The notes beneath the pieces were generated by a model. It worked only from the letters and a program-made list of their open reading frames with translations, did not search any database and was not told where the DNA came from. Positions 57,693 to 64,000 of a DNA stretch of 64,000 bases are shown here, one piece after another. The position numbers and the translations under genes were made by a program. Every line of letters starts with the position of its first letter. The stretch's first letter is position 1. The DNA is from Pseudonocardia ammonioxydans (GTDB lineage: Bacteria > Actinomycetota > Actinomycetes > Mycobacteriales > Pseudonocardiaceae), in NCBI RefSeq assembly GCF_900115005.1, contig NZ_FOUY01000002.1, positions 248,001 through 312,000 of the forward strand, read 5' to 3'.

Positions 57693-59057
57693 ATGGCGGA
57701 GACCGAACAGGGCAACGGGCTGCTCGACCAGCTCCCGACCGACCGGCTCAAGGACGCCGCGCAGCAACTGCTCACCGCGGCGACCCAGCGCGCGGTCGAG
57801 GCGGCACTGAACCAGGTGGAGGGTCTGAGCGACCGGCTCACCGACGTCGCCGAGAACGGCGGGGTCGGGCTGCAGGCCGCGCTGCGCGGCGGCTCCGAGG
57901 CCGCGGAGGGCGGGAGCCCGGTGACGGGTGCCCTCAAGGGCGGGCTGTCCGCGGCCAAGGACAAGGTCCTCGGCGCGGTCGGTCTGGGCGGTGATTCCGG
58001 CGAGGAGTCCGGCGACGGCTCGGGCGGTGGTGGCTCGGGTGGCGGCGGCCGCGGCAAGTTCAAGTTCATGAACATCGTCGAGGAACTCGACGTGGGTGTT
58101 CCGGTGCGCGTGGCCTATGACCAGTGGACCCAGTTCGCGGACTTCCCGACCTTCATGAAGAAGGTCCACACGGTCGATCAGGAGTCCGACGAGAAGACGA
58201 ATTGGCACGCGCAGGTGTTCTGGTCCAAACGCACCTGGAACGCGACGATCCTCGAACAGATCCCGGACACGCACATCATCTGGCGATCCCAGGGTGCAAA
58301 GGGATACGTGAACGGGATCGTGTCCTTCCACGAACTCGCCCCGAACCTGACCAAGGTCCTTCTGGTCCTGGAGTACTACCCGGTCGGCTTCTTCGAGAAG
58401 ACCGGAAACCTCTGGCGCGCGGTCGGCAGGCGGGCCCGCCTCGAGTTCAAGCACTACCGGCGGCACGTGATGGTCCAGACCCTGCTGGAGCAGGACGAGC
58501 TGGAGGGCTGGCGCGGCGAGATCCGCGACAGCGAGGTCGTGAAGACCCATGAGGAGGCGCTGGAGGAGGAACGCCGGCAGGCCGAGGACTACGACTCCGA
58601 GGACTACGACGACTCCCAGGACTACGACGACGAGGAGTACGACCCCGAGGACTACGACGAGGACTACGACCCCGAGGACGACGAGTCCGAGGACGACGAC
58701 TACGCCGGAGACGGCGAGGACGACGGCCCCGAGGACCACGAGCTCGAGGATCCCGACGCGGTCGCCGACGACGAGGGCTACGCAGCCGACGACGACTACG
58801 ACGACGAGCCGGTCGATGACGAGCCGGACGAGTACGAGGACGAGCCGGCCGACGAGGCCGACGCCGATGAGGACTACGAGGCCGACGCCGTCGAGGCGGA
58901 CCCGGCCGACGACACCGGGGATGACGACACCGGGGATGACGACACCGACTACGAGGAAGCGGCCGAGGACCCCGACGAGGCCGACGAGGACGACGACGCA
59001 GGCGGACGCCGCACGAGCGGCCGTCGCCGCCGGACGGGGGCAGGTGTCCGTGGCTGA
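57693..59057 (+). CDS. SRPBCC-domain protein with acidic Tyr-rich tail
   Basis: The 454-residue protein has a helical N-terminus (about 10-95: [40 protein letters not shown]), a Gly linker, an SRPBCC (START/polyketide cyclase-like) domain at about 118-260 ([53 protein letters not shown]), and a 170-residue tail of Asp, Glu and Tyr (ED-YD repeats). SRPBCC genes are often found in actinobacterial gvp clusters; a role in vesicle assembly or lipid binding is guessed. It lies 4 bp after the Ser-rich gene and 48 bp before gvpA. Confidence 0.8.
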   Translation: MAETEQGNGLLDQLPTDRLKDAAQQLLTAATQRAVEAALNQVEGLSDRLTDVAENGGVGLQAALRGGSEAAEGGSPVTGALKGGLSAAKDKVLGAVGLGGDSGEESGDGSGGGGSGGGGRGKFKFMNIVEELDVGVPVRVAYDQWTQFADFPTFMKKVHTVDQESDEKTNWHAQVFWSKRTWNATILEQIPDTHIIWRSQGAKGYVNGIVSFHELAPNLTKVLLVLEYYPVGFFEKTGNLWRAVGRRARLEFKHYRRHVMVQTLLEQDELEGWRGEIRDSEVVKTHEEALEEERRQAEDYDSEDYDDSQDYDDEEYDPEDYDEDYDPEDDESEDDDYAGDGEDDGPEDHELEDPDAVADDEGYAADDDYDDEPVDDEPDEYEDEPADEADADEDYEADAVEADPADDTGDDDTGDDDTDYEEAAEDPDEADEDDDAGGRRTSGRRRRTGAGVRG

Positions 59058-59105
59058 CCGCACCGCACCACCGCCGGTGACCCACGAGCGTGAAGGAGAC
59101 CGACG

Positions 59106-59492
59106 ATGACTGTGAGCCAACGACAGGGCCCGTCCCGAGTCGAGCGGGCCCCGCAGGGTGACCTCGCACAGGTCATCGACCTGATCCTGGACAAGGGACT
59201 GGTCATCGACGTGTTCGTGAAGGTGTCGCTGGTCGGCATCGAGCTGATCACCATCGATGCCCGGATCGTGATCGCCAGCGTCGACACCTATCTGCGGTTC
59301 GCCGAGGCCACCAACCGCCTGGACCTGCACCAGAAGGGCGGCAAGGACCTGGGGCAGATGGTCGGGGGCATGACCGAGAACGCGGCCGAGGGCAAGACGA
59401 AGGGCGCGGCCCGCGGCATGCTCGACGCCGGCAAGGAGAAGGTCGACGAGATGCGTGGCGAGCGCAGCGGCAGCCGGGAGCGCAAGCGGTGA
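59106..59492 (+). CDS. gvpA: Gas vesicle structural protein GvpA
   Basis: GvpA is the main shell protein of gas vesicles. The 128-residue product has the canonical amphiphilic core: [40 protein letters not shown] and [14 protein letters not shown]. It is followed by a helical, charged C-tail ending in Arg/Glu, longer than the 70-residue GvpA of cyanobacteria and typical of actinobacteria. ATG 59106 follows GAAGGAG. Its stop overlaps gvpF (GTGA). Confidence 0.95.
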   Translation: MTVSQRQGPSRVERAPQGDLAQVIDLILDKGLVIDVFVKVSLVGIELITIDARIVIASVDTYLRFAEATNRLDLHQKGGKDLGQMVGGMTENAAEGKTKGAARGMLDAGKEKVDEMRGERSGSRERKR

Positions 59493-60253
59493 GCGGGGAG
59501 GACTCCGCCACCTACGTCTACGCCGTCGTCGGTGCCGGGACCGACCTGCCGGAGGGGCTCGAAGCGGTCGGCGGCGGCACCGAGGTCGCCGTGATCGACC
59601 ACGGGAAGCTGGGCGCGGTGGTGAGCGACGTCGCGCGCGATCGTCCGCTGGGCAAGCGGGCCGACCTCATCGCCCACGAGACCGTGGTCAACACCCTGGC
59701 CCGGGAGCTGACCGTGCTCCCCATCCGGTTCGGGGGTGTGGTCTCCGACGACCGCGCGGTCGTCGACGAACTGCTCTCCGGGAACCACGACTACTTCGTG
59801 TGGGCGCTGGAACAGCTGGAGGGGAGCCACCAGTTCGTCCTGCACGGGCGCTACGACCAGGACGAGCTGGTCCGGGGCGTCCTCGAGTCGGATCCGCAGC
59901 TGGCCGAGCTGGGCGACTCCCTGCGGGGCAAGGACCCGGATGCCACCTACTACGAACGCATCCGGCTCGGGGAGGGGATCTCCGAGCAGGTCGAGCGGAT
60001 CCGGCAGGCCGACGCCGAGCACGCGGTCTCGGCGCTGGAGCCGTTCGCGGTGGCGTTGGCGGTCAAGGAGATCGCCGACGAGGACGGGGCCGTCCACGTC
60101 GCGGCGCTGGTGCACCGGGACCACCGGTCGGACTTCGAGCAGGCGGTCGACGCCCTCGGCGACGAGTGGGCCGACCGGGTCACGCTGCAGCTGCTCGGAC
60201 CGGTCGCCCCGTACGACTTCCTGCCCGAGGCCCCGGACGGGGAGGAGGGCTGA
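59489..60253 (+). CDS. gvpF: Gas vesicle protein GvpF
   Basis: GvpF/L proteins bind GvpA and help start assembly. The 254-residue protein has the GvpF/L pattern: [20 protein letters not shown] at the N-terminus, the helix [20 protein letters not shown], and the C-terminal domain ending [20 protein letters not shown]. It overlaps gvpA by four bases. A second member of the family is at 62733. Confidence 0.93.
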   Translation: MSGEDSATYVYAVVGAGTDLPEGLEAVGGGTEVAVIDHGKLGAVVSDVARDRPLGKRADLIAHETVVNTLARELTVLPIRFGGVVSDDRAVVDELLSGNHDYFVWALEQLEGSHQFVLHGRYDQDELVRGVLESDPQLAELGDSLRGKDPDATYYERIRLGEGISEQVERIRQADAEHAVSALEPFAVALAVKEIADEDGAVHVAALVHRDHRSDFEQAVDALGDEWADRVTLQLLGPVAPYDFLPEAPDGEEG

Positions 60254-60255
60254 CG

Positions 60256-60504
60256 GTGGGTCTGTTCACAGGTCTGCTCGGCCTGCCGCTCGCGCCGCTG
60301 CGTGGCGTCGTCTGGGTCGGCGAGCAGCTGCGCGACCAGGCCCACGCGCAGCTGTACGACCCCGCCGCGATCCGCAGGCAGGTCGAGGAGCTCGAACGTG
60401 CCCACGAACGGGGCGAGATCTCAGAGGAGGAGCGGGACGAGCGCCAGGAGGTCCTGCTGGACAGGCTCATGAGCGGTGGCCCGGAGGGCGGTACCGGTGG
60501 CTGA
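60256..60504 (+). CDS. gvpG: Gas vesicle protein GvpG
   Basis: The 82-residue protein matches GvpG: GLFTGLLGLPLAPLRGVVWV, the LYDPAAIRRQVEELERAHER helix and EISEEERDERQEVLLDRLM. GvpG is a small accessory protein needed for assembly. GTG 60256 lies 2 bp after the gvpF stop. Its stop overlaps the start of gvpO. Confidence 0.93.
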   Translation: MGLFTGLLGLPLAPLRGVVWVGEQLRDQAHAQLYDPAAIRRQVEELERAHERGEISEEERDERQEVLLDRLMSGGPEGGTGG

Positions 60505-61924
60505 CCGCGAGCGTGACGAGAAGCCCGTCCGGCGCCGGGCCGGCGAGTCGAGGGACCGGCCGGACACCGAGCGGCCCCGGCGCCGGCGCGCTGACAGCGC
60601 GGAGCCCGGCGAACGTGGTGAGGGGCGCCGTCCGCGCCGTCAGGCCGACGACGGGTCCCGTGACGGCGTGTCCCGCAACACGGGTGCCCGCGACAAGGGG
60701 GCCCGTGGCACGGGGGCACGTGACAAGGGTACCGGTGACAAGGAGGCCCGTGACAAGGAGATTCGCGACGGGGGTGCCGAGCGTCCGCGGCGCCGCCGTT
60801 CGACGGAGGCGCCGGCGCGGCGCACCACGAGCGGGTCGCGCCGGACGCGCACCGATCGGGACACCGACCGGCCCCGCCGGACGCGTCCGGAGCGGACCGA
60901 GCGGGAGACCGCGCGACCGCGCCGGACGCGCGCGGGGAAGGGACCCGCACGGGATGACGAGCCGGACGACCTGATGGGCGAGGCCCCCGACGACACCGAG
61001 GACACCGACACCGGGGACACCGACACCGAGGACACCGCCAACCCCGACGCCGGCGAAGCGGCTTCCGGGGACCGGGATGCCGAGGACGCGGACGCCGATG
61101 GCGTGGATGCCGACGCCGACGACGCGGATGCTGACGAGGCGGACGCTGAGGACCTCGGTGCCGAGGACGCAGACGCCGAGGACACGGACGCTGAGGACGC
61201 CGACGCTGAGGACATGGACGTCGATGACCGTGGTGCCGAGGATGTCGATCTCGAGGATGCCGCCGGCATGGAGGTCGACGACGCCGACGACACGGGCGGT
61301 GAGCAGCCCGAGGGCGATGCCGAGGACGACCTCGGCGAGATCGACGACGAGGACGGAGACGAGTCCGCTCCGGACGACGATCCCGGGTCGGACGACGACA
61401 CCGACATGGACGACGACACCGAACTCGACGACGACACCGAACTCGACGACGACACCGAACCCGACGACGACCCCGAACCCGACGACGACCCCGAGCTGGA
61501 CGACGACCCCGACCCGGACGCGGGCGCCGGCATGGACGACGACACCGACACGGACGACGCCGTCCGGGACGACGAGCGGAAGGGCAGAACCGGGCGTTCC
61601 GGCACTCGCCGCGACCGGGGCCGAGACCGAGGAGACGCGGACGCGGAGGAATCCGACCCCCCGCCCCGCCGGATCGGCGCCCGGACCGCTGCCCGCGCCG
61701 CGGTGGAGCAGGTCGTCGAGATGACGGGGAAGTCCCCGGAGGGCATCACGTCCGTGACCCGCCAGGACGACGGCTGGCTGGTCGGCGTCGAGGTCGTCGA
61801 GACCCACCGGATCCCGGATTCCTCCGACGTCCTCGCCATCTACGAGGCAGAGCTGGACGCCGACACCGAACTGATGTCCTACCGCCGGGTCCGTCGCTAC
61901 CCCCGGGGCCGCGGGGACGACTGA
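60497..61924 (+). CDS. gvpO: GvpO with very long low-complexity N-terminus
   Basis: The C-terminal 90 residues (about 388-475) match GvpO: RIGARTAARAAVEQVVEMTG, GWLVGVEVVETHRIPDSSDV and YEAELDADTELMSYRRVRRY. In front is an extraordinary extension: residues 1-150 are Arg/Asp-rich and include ARDKG-type repeats, and residues 150-370 are an Asp/Glu/Thr tract with GDTDTEDT and 18-bp-repeat-coded DDDTEL units. Usual GvpO proteins are far shorter, from memory 100-150 residues. GTG 60497 follows GGAGGG at eight bases; a GTG 21 nt upstream is also in frame. It is probably an intrinsically disordered region. Confidence 0.85.
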   Translation: MADRERDEKPVRRRAGESRDRPDTERPRRRRADSAEPGERGEGRRPRRQADDGSRDGVSRNTGARDKGARGTGARDKGTGDKEARDKEIRDGGAERPRRRRSTEAPARRTTSGSRRTRTDRDTDRPRRTRPERTERETARPRRTRAGKGPARDDEPDDLMGEAPDDTEDTDTGDTDTEDTANPDAGEAASGDRDAEDADADGVDADADDADADEADAEDLGAEDADAEDTDAEDADAEDMDVDDRGAEDVDLEDAAGMEVDDADDTGGEQPEGDAEDDLGEIDDEDGDESAPDDDPGSDDDTDMDDDTELDDDTELDDDTEPDDDPEPDDDPELDDDPDPDAGAGMDDDTDTDDAVRDDERKGRTGRSGTRRDRGRDRGDADAEESDPPPRRIGARTAARAAVEQVVEMTGKSPEGITSVTRQDDGWLVGVEVVETHRIPDSSDVLAIYEAELDADTELMSYRRVRRYPRGRGDD

Positions 61925-62001
61925 GCCGCGGGAAGACCGAGCCGCGGGAGGACAGAAGGGTGCGCGTCCGCACCACCCGCACGACATGACGACGGAGGAT
62001 C

Positions 62002-62730
62002 ATGGCCGACACCGTCCGCTGGACCGGTTCCACGAGCCCCCAACGCACGGCCCGCCCGCAGTCGCAGCAGTCCGGCACCGATCTGGCCGACATCCTGGAG
62101 CGGGTCCTGGACAAGGGCATCGTCATCGCCGGGGACATCCAGGTGAACCTGCTCGACGTCGAGCTGCTCACCATCAAGATCCGCCTGGTGGTGGCGTCCG
62201 TGGACCGGGCCAAGGAGATGGGCATCGACTGGTGGGAGCGTGACCCGACGCTCTCGGCCGGGCGCGGTGACCTGGAGGACGAGAACGCCCGGCTCCGGGA
62301 ACGGATCGAGCGGTTGGAGGCCGCCGCGTCCGGCGACGGCCAGGGGCCCGACACCGCCGAACTGCCCGAGGGCAGGGACGACGTGAGCCGCACCCGTCCC
62401 GAGCGCGAGCGCGAGCCCGCCGCCCGGGCCGAGCGCCGTCCCGACGACCGCTCCGAGCCCGAGCCGGAGGACGGGTTCGAGCCGGAGGACGAGTTCGAGG
62501 AGCAGCAGCCCGAGTCCGAGGACGGGCTCGGTGAGCAGGTCGAACCCGATGAGCAGGCCGAGCCCGGTGAGCAGGCCGAGCCCGGTGAGCAGGCCGAGAC
62601 CGAGGACGCCCCCGAGTCCGAGGACGGGACCGATCCGGAGGCGGAGGAGACCGGCCGGTCCGGGGACGACGAGGACACCGACGAGCGACCGCGCCGGCAG
62701 CGGTCCGCGCGTCCGAAACGGAGGCGGTGA
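62002..62730 (+). CDS. gvpJ: GvpA-family protein GvpJ with acidic tail
   Basis: The 242-residue protein has a GvpA-like core (DLADILERVLDKGIVIAGDI; VNLLDVELLTIKIRLVVASV), and after WWERDP a predicted coiled coil (DLEDENARLRERIERLEAAA). It then has about 130 residues rich in Glu, Pro, Gln and Asp with exact EQAEPG repeats (18-bp DNA units). GvpJ is a minor shell or tip protein. ATG 62002 follows GGAGGA. Its stop overlaps a possible GTG just before gvpL. Confidence 0.9.
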   Translation: MADTVRWTGSTSPQRTARPQSQQSGTDLADILERVLDKGIVIAGDIQVNLLDVELLTIKIRLVVASVDRAKEMGIDWWERDPTLSAGRGDLEDENARLRERIERLEAAASGDGQGPDTAELPEGRDDVSRTRPEREREPAARAERRPDDRSEPEPEDGFEPEDEFEEQQPESEDGLGEQVEPDEQAEPGEQAEPGEQAETEDAPESEDGTDPEAEETGRSGDDEDTDERPRRQRSARPKRRR

Positions 62731-62732
62731 CC

Positions 62733-63506
62733 ATGGCCGACGACCCGACGTACGTCTACGCCGCCGGCGAGGGCGACCCACCCGAGCTGCCGGGTGGTCT
62801 CACCGGCGTCGCCGACCGGCCGCTGCGGGTGATCGAGGCACACGGCATGTGGGCGGCGGTGAGCACCGTGCCGTCCACCGACTTCACCCAGGACGCCCTG
62901 CAGGAACGGCTGGAGGACCTCGCCTGGCTGGCCACGACCGCCCGCGCCCACCACGACGTCGTCGACGAGCTCGGCAGGTGGACCACGCCGGCCCCGATGG
63001 CGCTGGCCACCGTCTACCTCGACGACGACCGGGTGCGCGCGATGCTCGACGAGCGCGGCACCGAGCTGGCCGGGATCGTGCGGCGGTTCCGCGGTCACAC
63101 GGAGTGGGGGGTGAAGGCCTACGTGGCCCCGCAGGCCACCCGGGAACCCGAACCGGCCGGTCGTGCGGCGTCCGGTGCGGACTACCTGCGCCGCCGGCGC
63201 GCGGCCCGTGATCGTGCCACCGACGCCGACAGCGTCGCGCACGACGCCGCGGAGCGGTTGCACGAGGCCGCCGCGACGCATGCCGCCGACACCCGACGGC
63301 ACCGGCTGCACGCCCCGGCCCTGACCGGTCGCTCCGACCGGATGGTGCTCAACGGTGCCTACCTCGTCCCGGCCGGGGACGAGGACCGCTGGCGCGCCGC
63401 CGTCGACGATGGCGGCGACGGCGGGCTGACGGTCGAGATCACCGGGCCGTGGGTGCCGTACTCGTTCGTCGCGGTGCCGGCGCAGCCGGCGGAGGAGGGC
63501 CGATGA
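62733..63506 (+). CDS. gvpL: Gas vesicle protein GvpL (second GvpF/L)
   Basis: The 257-residue protein belongs to the GvpF/L family: PTYVYAAGEGDPPELPGGLT, the helix RLEDLAWLATTARAHHDVVD, and an end VEITGPWVPYSFVAVPAQPA like that of GvpF. It differs strongly from GvpF and lacks an extended middle. ATG 62733 follows GGAGG at eight bases. Its stop overlaps the next gene (ATGA). Confidence 0.9.
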   Translation: MADDPTYVYAAGEGDPPELPGGLTGVADRPLRVIEAHGMWAAVSTVPSTDFTQDALQERLEDLAWLATTARAHHDVVDELGRWTTPAPMALATVYLDDDRVRAMLDERGTELAGIVRRFRGHTEWGVKAYVAPQATREPEPAGRAASGADYLRRRRAARDRATDADSVAHDAAERLHEAAATHAADTRRHRLHAPALTGRSDRMVLNGAYLVPAGDEDRWRAAVDDGGDGGLTVEITGPWVPYSFVAVPAQPAEEGR

Positions 63507-63727
63507 CGGGGACCGTCGCGCCCGTCGAGAGCGCTGAGCCGGTGTCCGGGCTCGCGAACCGCGAGATCGCGCTGGTCGACCTGCTCGACCGGCTGCTGGC
63601 CGGCGGCGTCGTGCTCGCCGGTGACCTGACGGTGTCGCTGGCCGGGGTCGACCTGATCCGCATCTCGTTGCGGGCGTTGATCACGTCGATCACCCCGGTC
63701 GGCCCGGCGGAGGAGGAGCCGTCGTGA
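63503..63727 (+). CDS. gvpS: GvpA-family protein GvpS
   Basis: The 74-residue protein is a third GvpA-like shell protein (REIALVDLLDRLLAGGVVLA, SLAGVDLIRISLRALITSIT). Its position between gvpL and gvpK is that of GvpS in Streptomyces clusters; such minor shell proteins affect vesicle shape or nucleation. ATG 63503 overlaps the gvpL stop and its own stop overlaps gvpK (GTGA). Confidence 0.9.
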   Translation: MTGTVAPVESAEPVSGLANREIALVDLLDRLLAGGVVLAGDLTVSLAGVDLIRISLRALITSITPVGPAEEEPS

Positions 63728-64000
63728 GCGGGTCGGAGGCGAGCCGCGTCGGCCTGCACGACAACGCGGGTCGCGACGGTGCCGCCGACAACGCGGGACG
63801 CGTCGACATCGACAACAACGCGGGACGCGTCGACATCGACAAGGACGCCGTCCGCCGGGACCTGATGAAGCTCGTGCTCACCATCGTCGAGCTGCTGCGT
63901 CAGCTGATGGAACGGCAGGTGCTGCGCCGGGTCGACCAGGGCGACCTCGACGACGAGCAGGTCGAGGACCTCGGGACCTCGCTGATGCACCTCGAAGAGG
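63724..64000 (+). CDS. gvpK: Gas vesicle protein GvpK, truncated by window end
   Basis: The visible 92 residues include the GvpK core DAVRRDLMKLVLTIVELLRQ, LMERQVLRRVDQGDLDDEQV and EDLGTSLMHLEE, which runs off the window. The N-terminus has a duplicated NAGRVDID unit coded by a 27-bp direct repeat (about 63795-63848). GTG 63724 overlaps the gvpS stop. GvpK is an accessory protein of assembly. Confidence 0.92.
   Translation, partial: MSGSEASRVGLHDNAGRDGAADNAGRVDIDNNAGRVDIDKDAVRRDLMKLVLTIVELLRQLMERQVLRRVDQGDLDDEQVEDLGTSLMHLEE

Overview
This window is a stretch of chromosome from a very GC-rich actinobacterium, most likely a Pseudonocardia-like member of the Pseudonocardiaceae. The evidence is the base composition, the heavy use of GTG starts, the many ATGA/GTGA gene overlaps, F420-type enzymes, and a housekeeping gene order that I recognise from Mycobacterium tuberculosis: proS, rimP-nusA-ylxR-infB-rbfA, truB, ribF, rpsO, pnp, M16 peptidase, dapB, thyX, dapA, rnj, ftsK. 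The genus is inference. I see no phage, insertion sequence, CRISPR array, rRNA or tRNA.

Layout. 1-7.9 kb: a RIO-type kinase broken by a single-base frameshift, a small membrane exporter, yaaA, then metY-metX (methionine synthesis) behind a cysteine-rich leader peptide, an acyltransferase and a PPOX/F420 protein. 7.9-20.7 kb: proS, a few accessory genes, then the translation/transcription operon rimP-nusA-ylxR-infB-ylxP-rbfA-DHH phosphoesterase. 20.7-27.1 kb: a methyltransferase, a MATE pump, and a C4-dicarboxylate module (sensor kinase, DctA, response regulator). 27.1-34.6 kb: truB, ribF, an HTH protein, rpsO, pnp, M16 peptidase. 34.6-52.7 kb: dapB, thyX, dapA, rnj and ftsK interleaved with transporters (AbgT, MFS), a YcaQ-type glycosylase, an HicB-like/DUF4097 pair and a Crp-family regulator. 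52.7-56.3 kb: YceI protein, an FAD monooxygenase divergent from a GntR-TetR double-HTH regulator, and TrmL. 56.6-64 kb: a gas vesicle (gvp) cluster of ten genes, cut by the right edge inside gvpK.

How the genes work together. rimP, nusA, infB, rbfA, rpsO, pnp, rnj, truB and trmL form a ribosome/RNA maturation and turnover set. dapA and dapB supply diaminopimelate/lysine. metX makes O-acetylhomoserine and metY sulfhydrylates it. The kinase, DctA and response regulator look like a self-contained dicarboxylate sensing and uptake unit. The gvp genes encode three GvpA-family shell proteins, two GvpF/L proteins, GvpG, GvpO and GvpK, plus an SRPBCC protein and a Ser-rich protein. Most of them carry unusual low-complexity, often acidic, extensions.

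The most distinctive signals outside the genes are: (i) a leaderless Cys-codon leader peptide with a hairpin ahead of metY; (ii) two families of repeats that start exactly at stop codons, one a 17-18 bp-stem palindrome present three times and one a 31-bp minisatellite present at three loci; (iii) further tandem repeats just after truB, ribF and ftsK; (iv) at least a dozen TANNNT boxes placed 6-8 nt before a start codon, implying widespread leaderless transcription; and (v) palindromes and a possible stress-sigma promoter in front of the gvp cluster.
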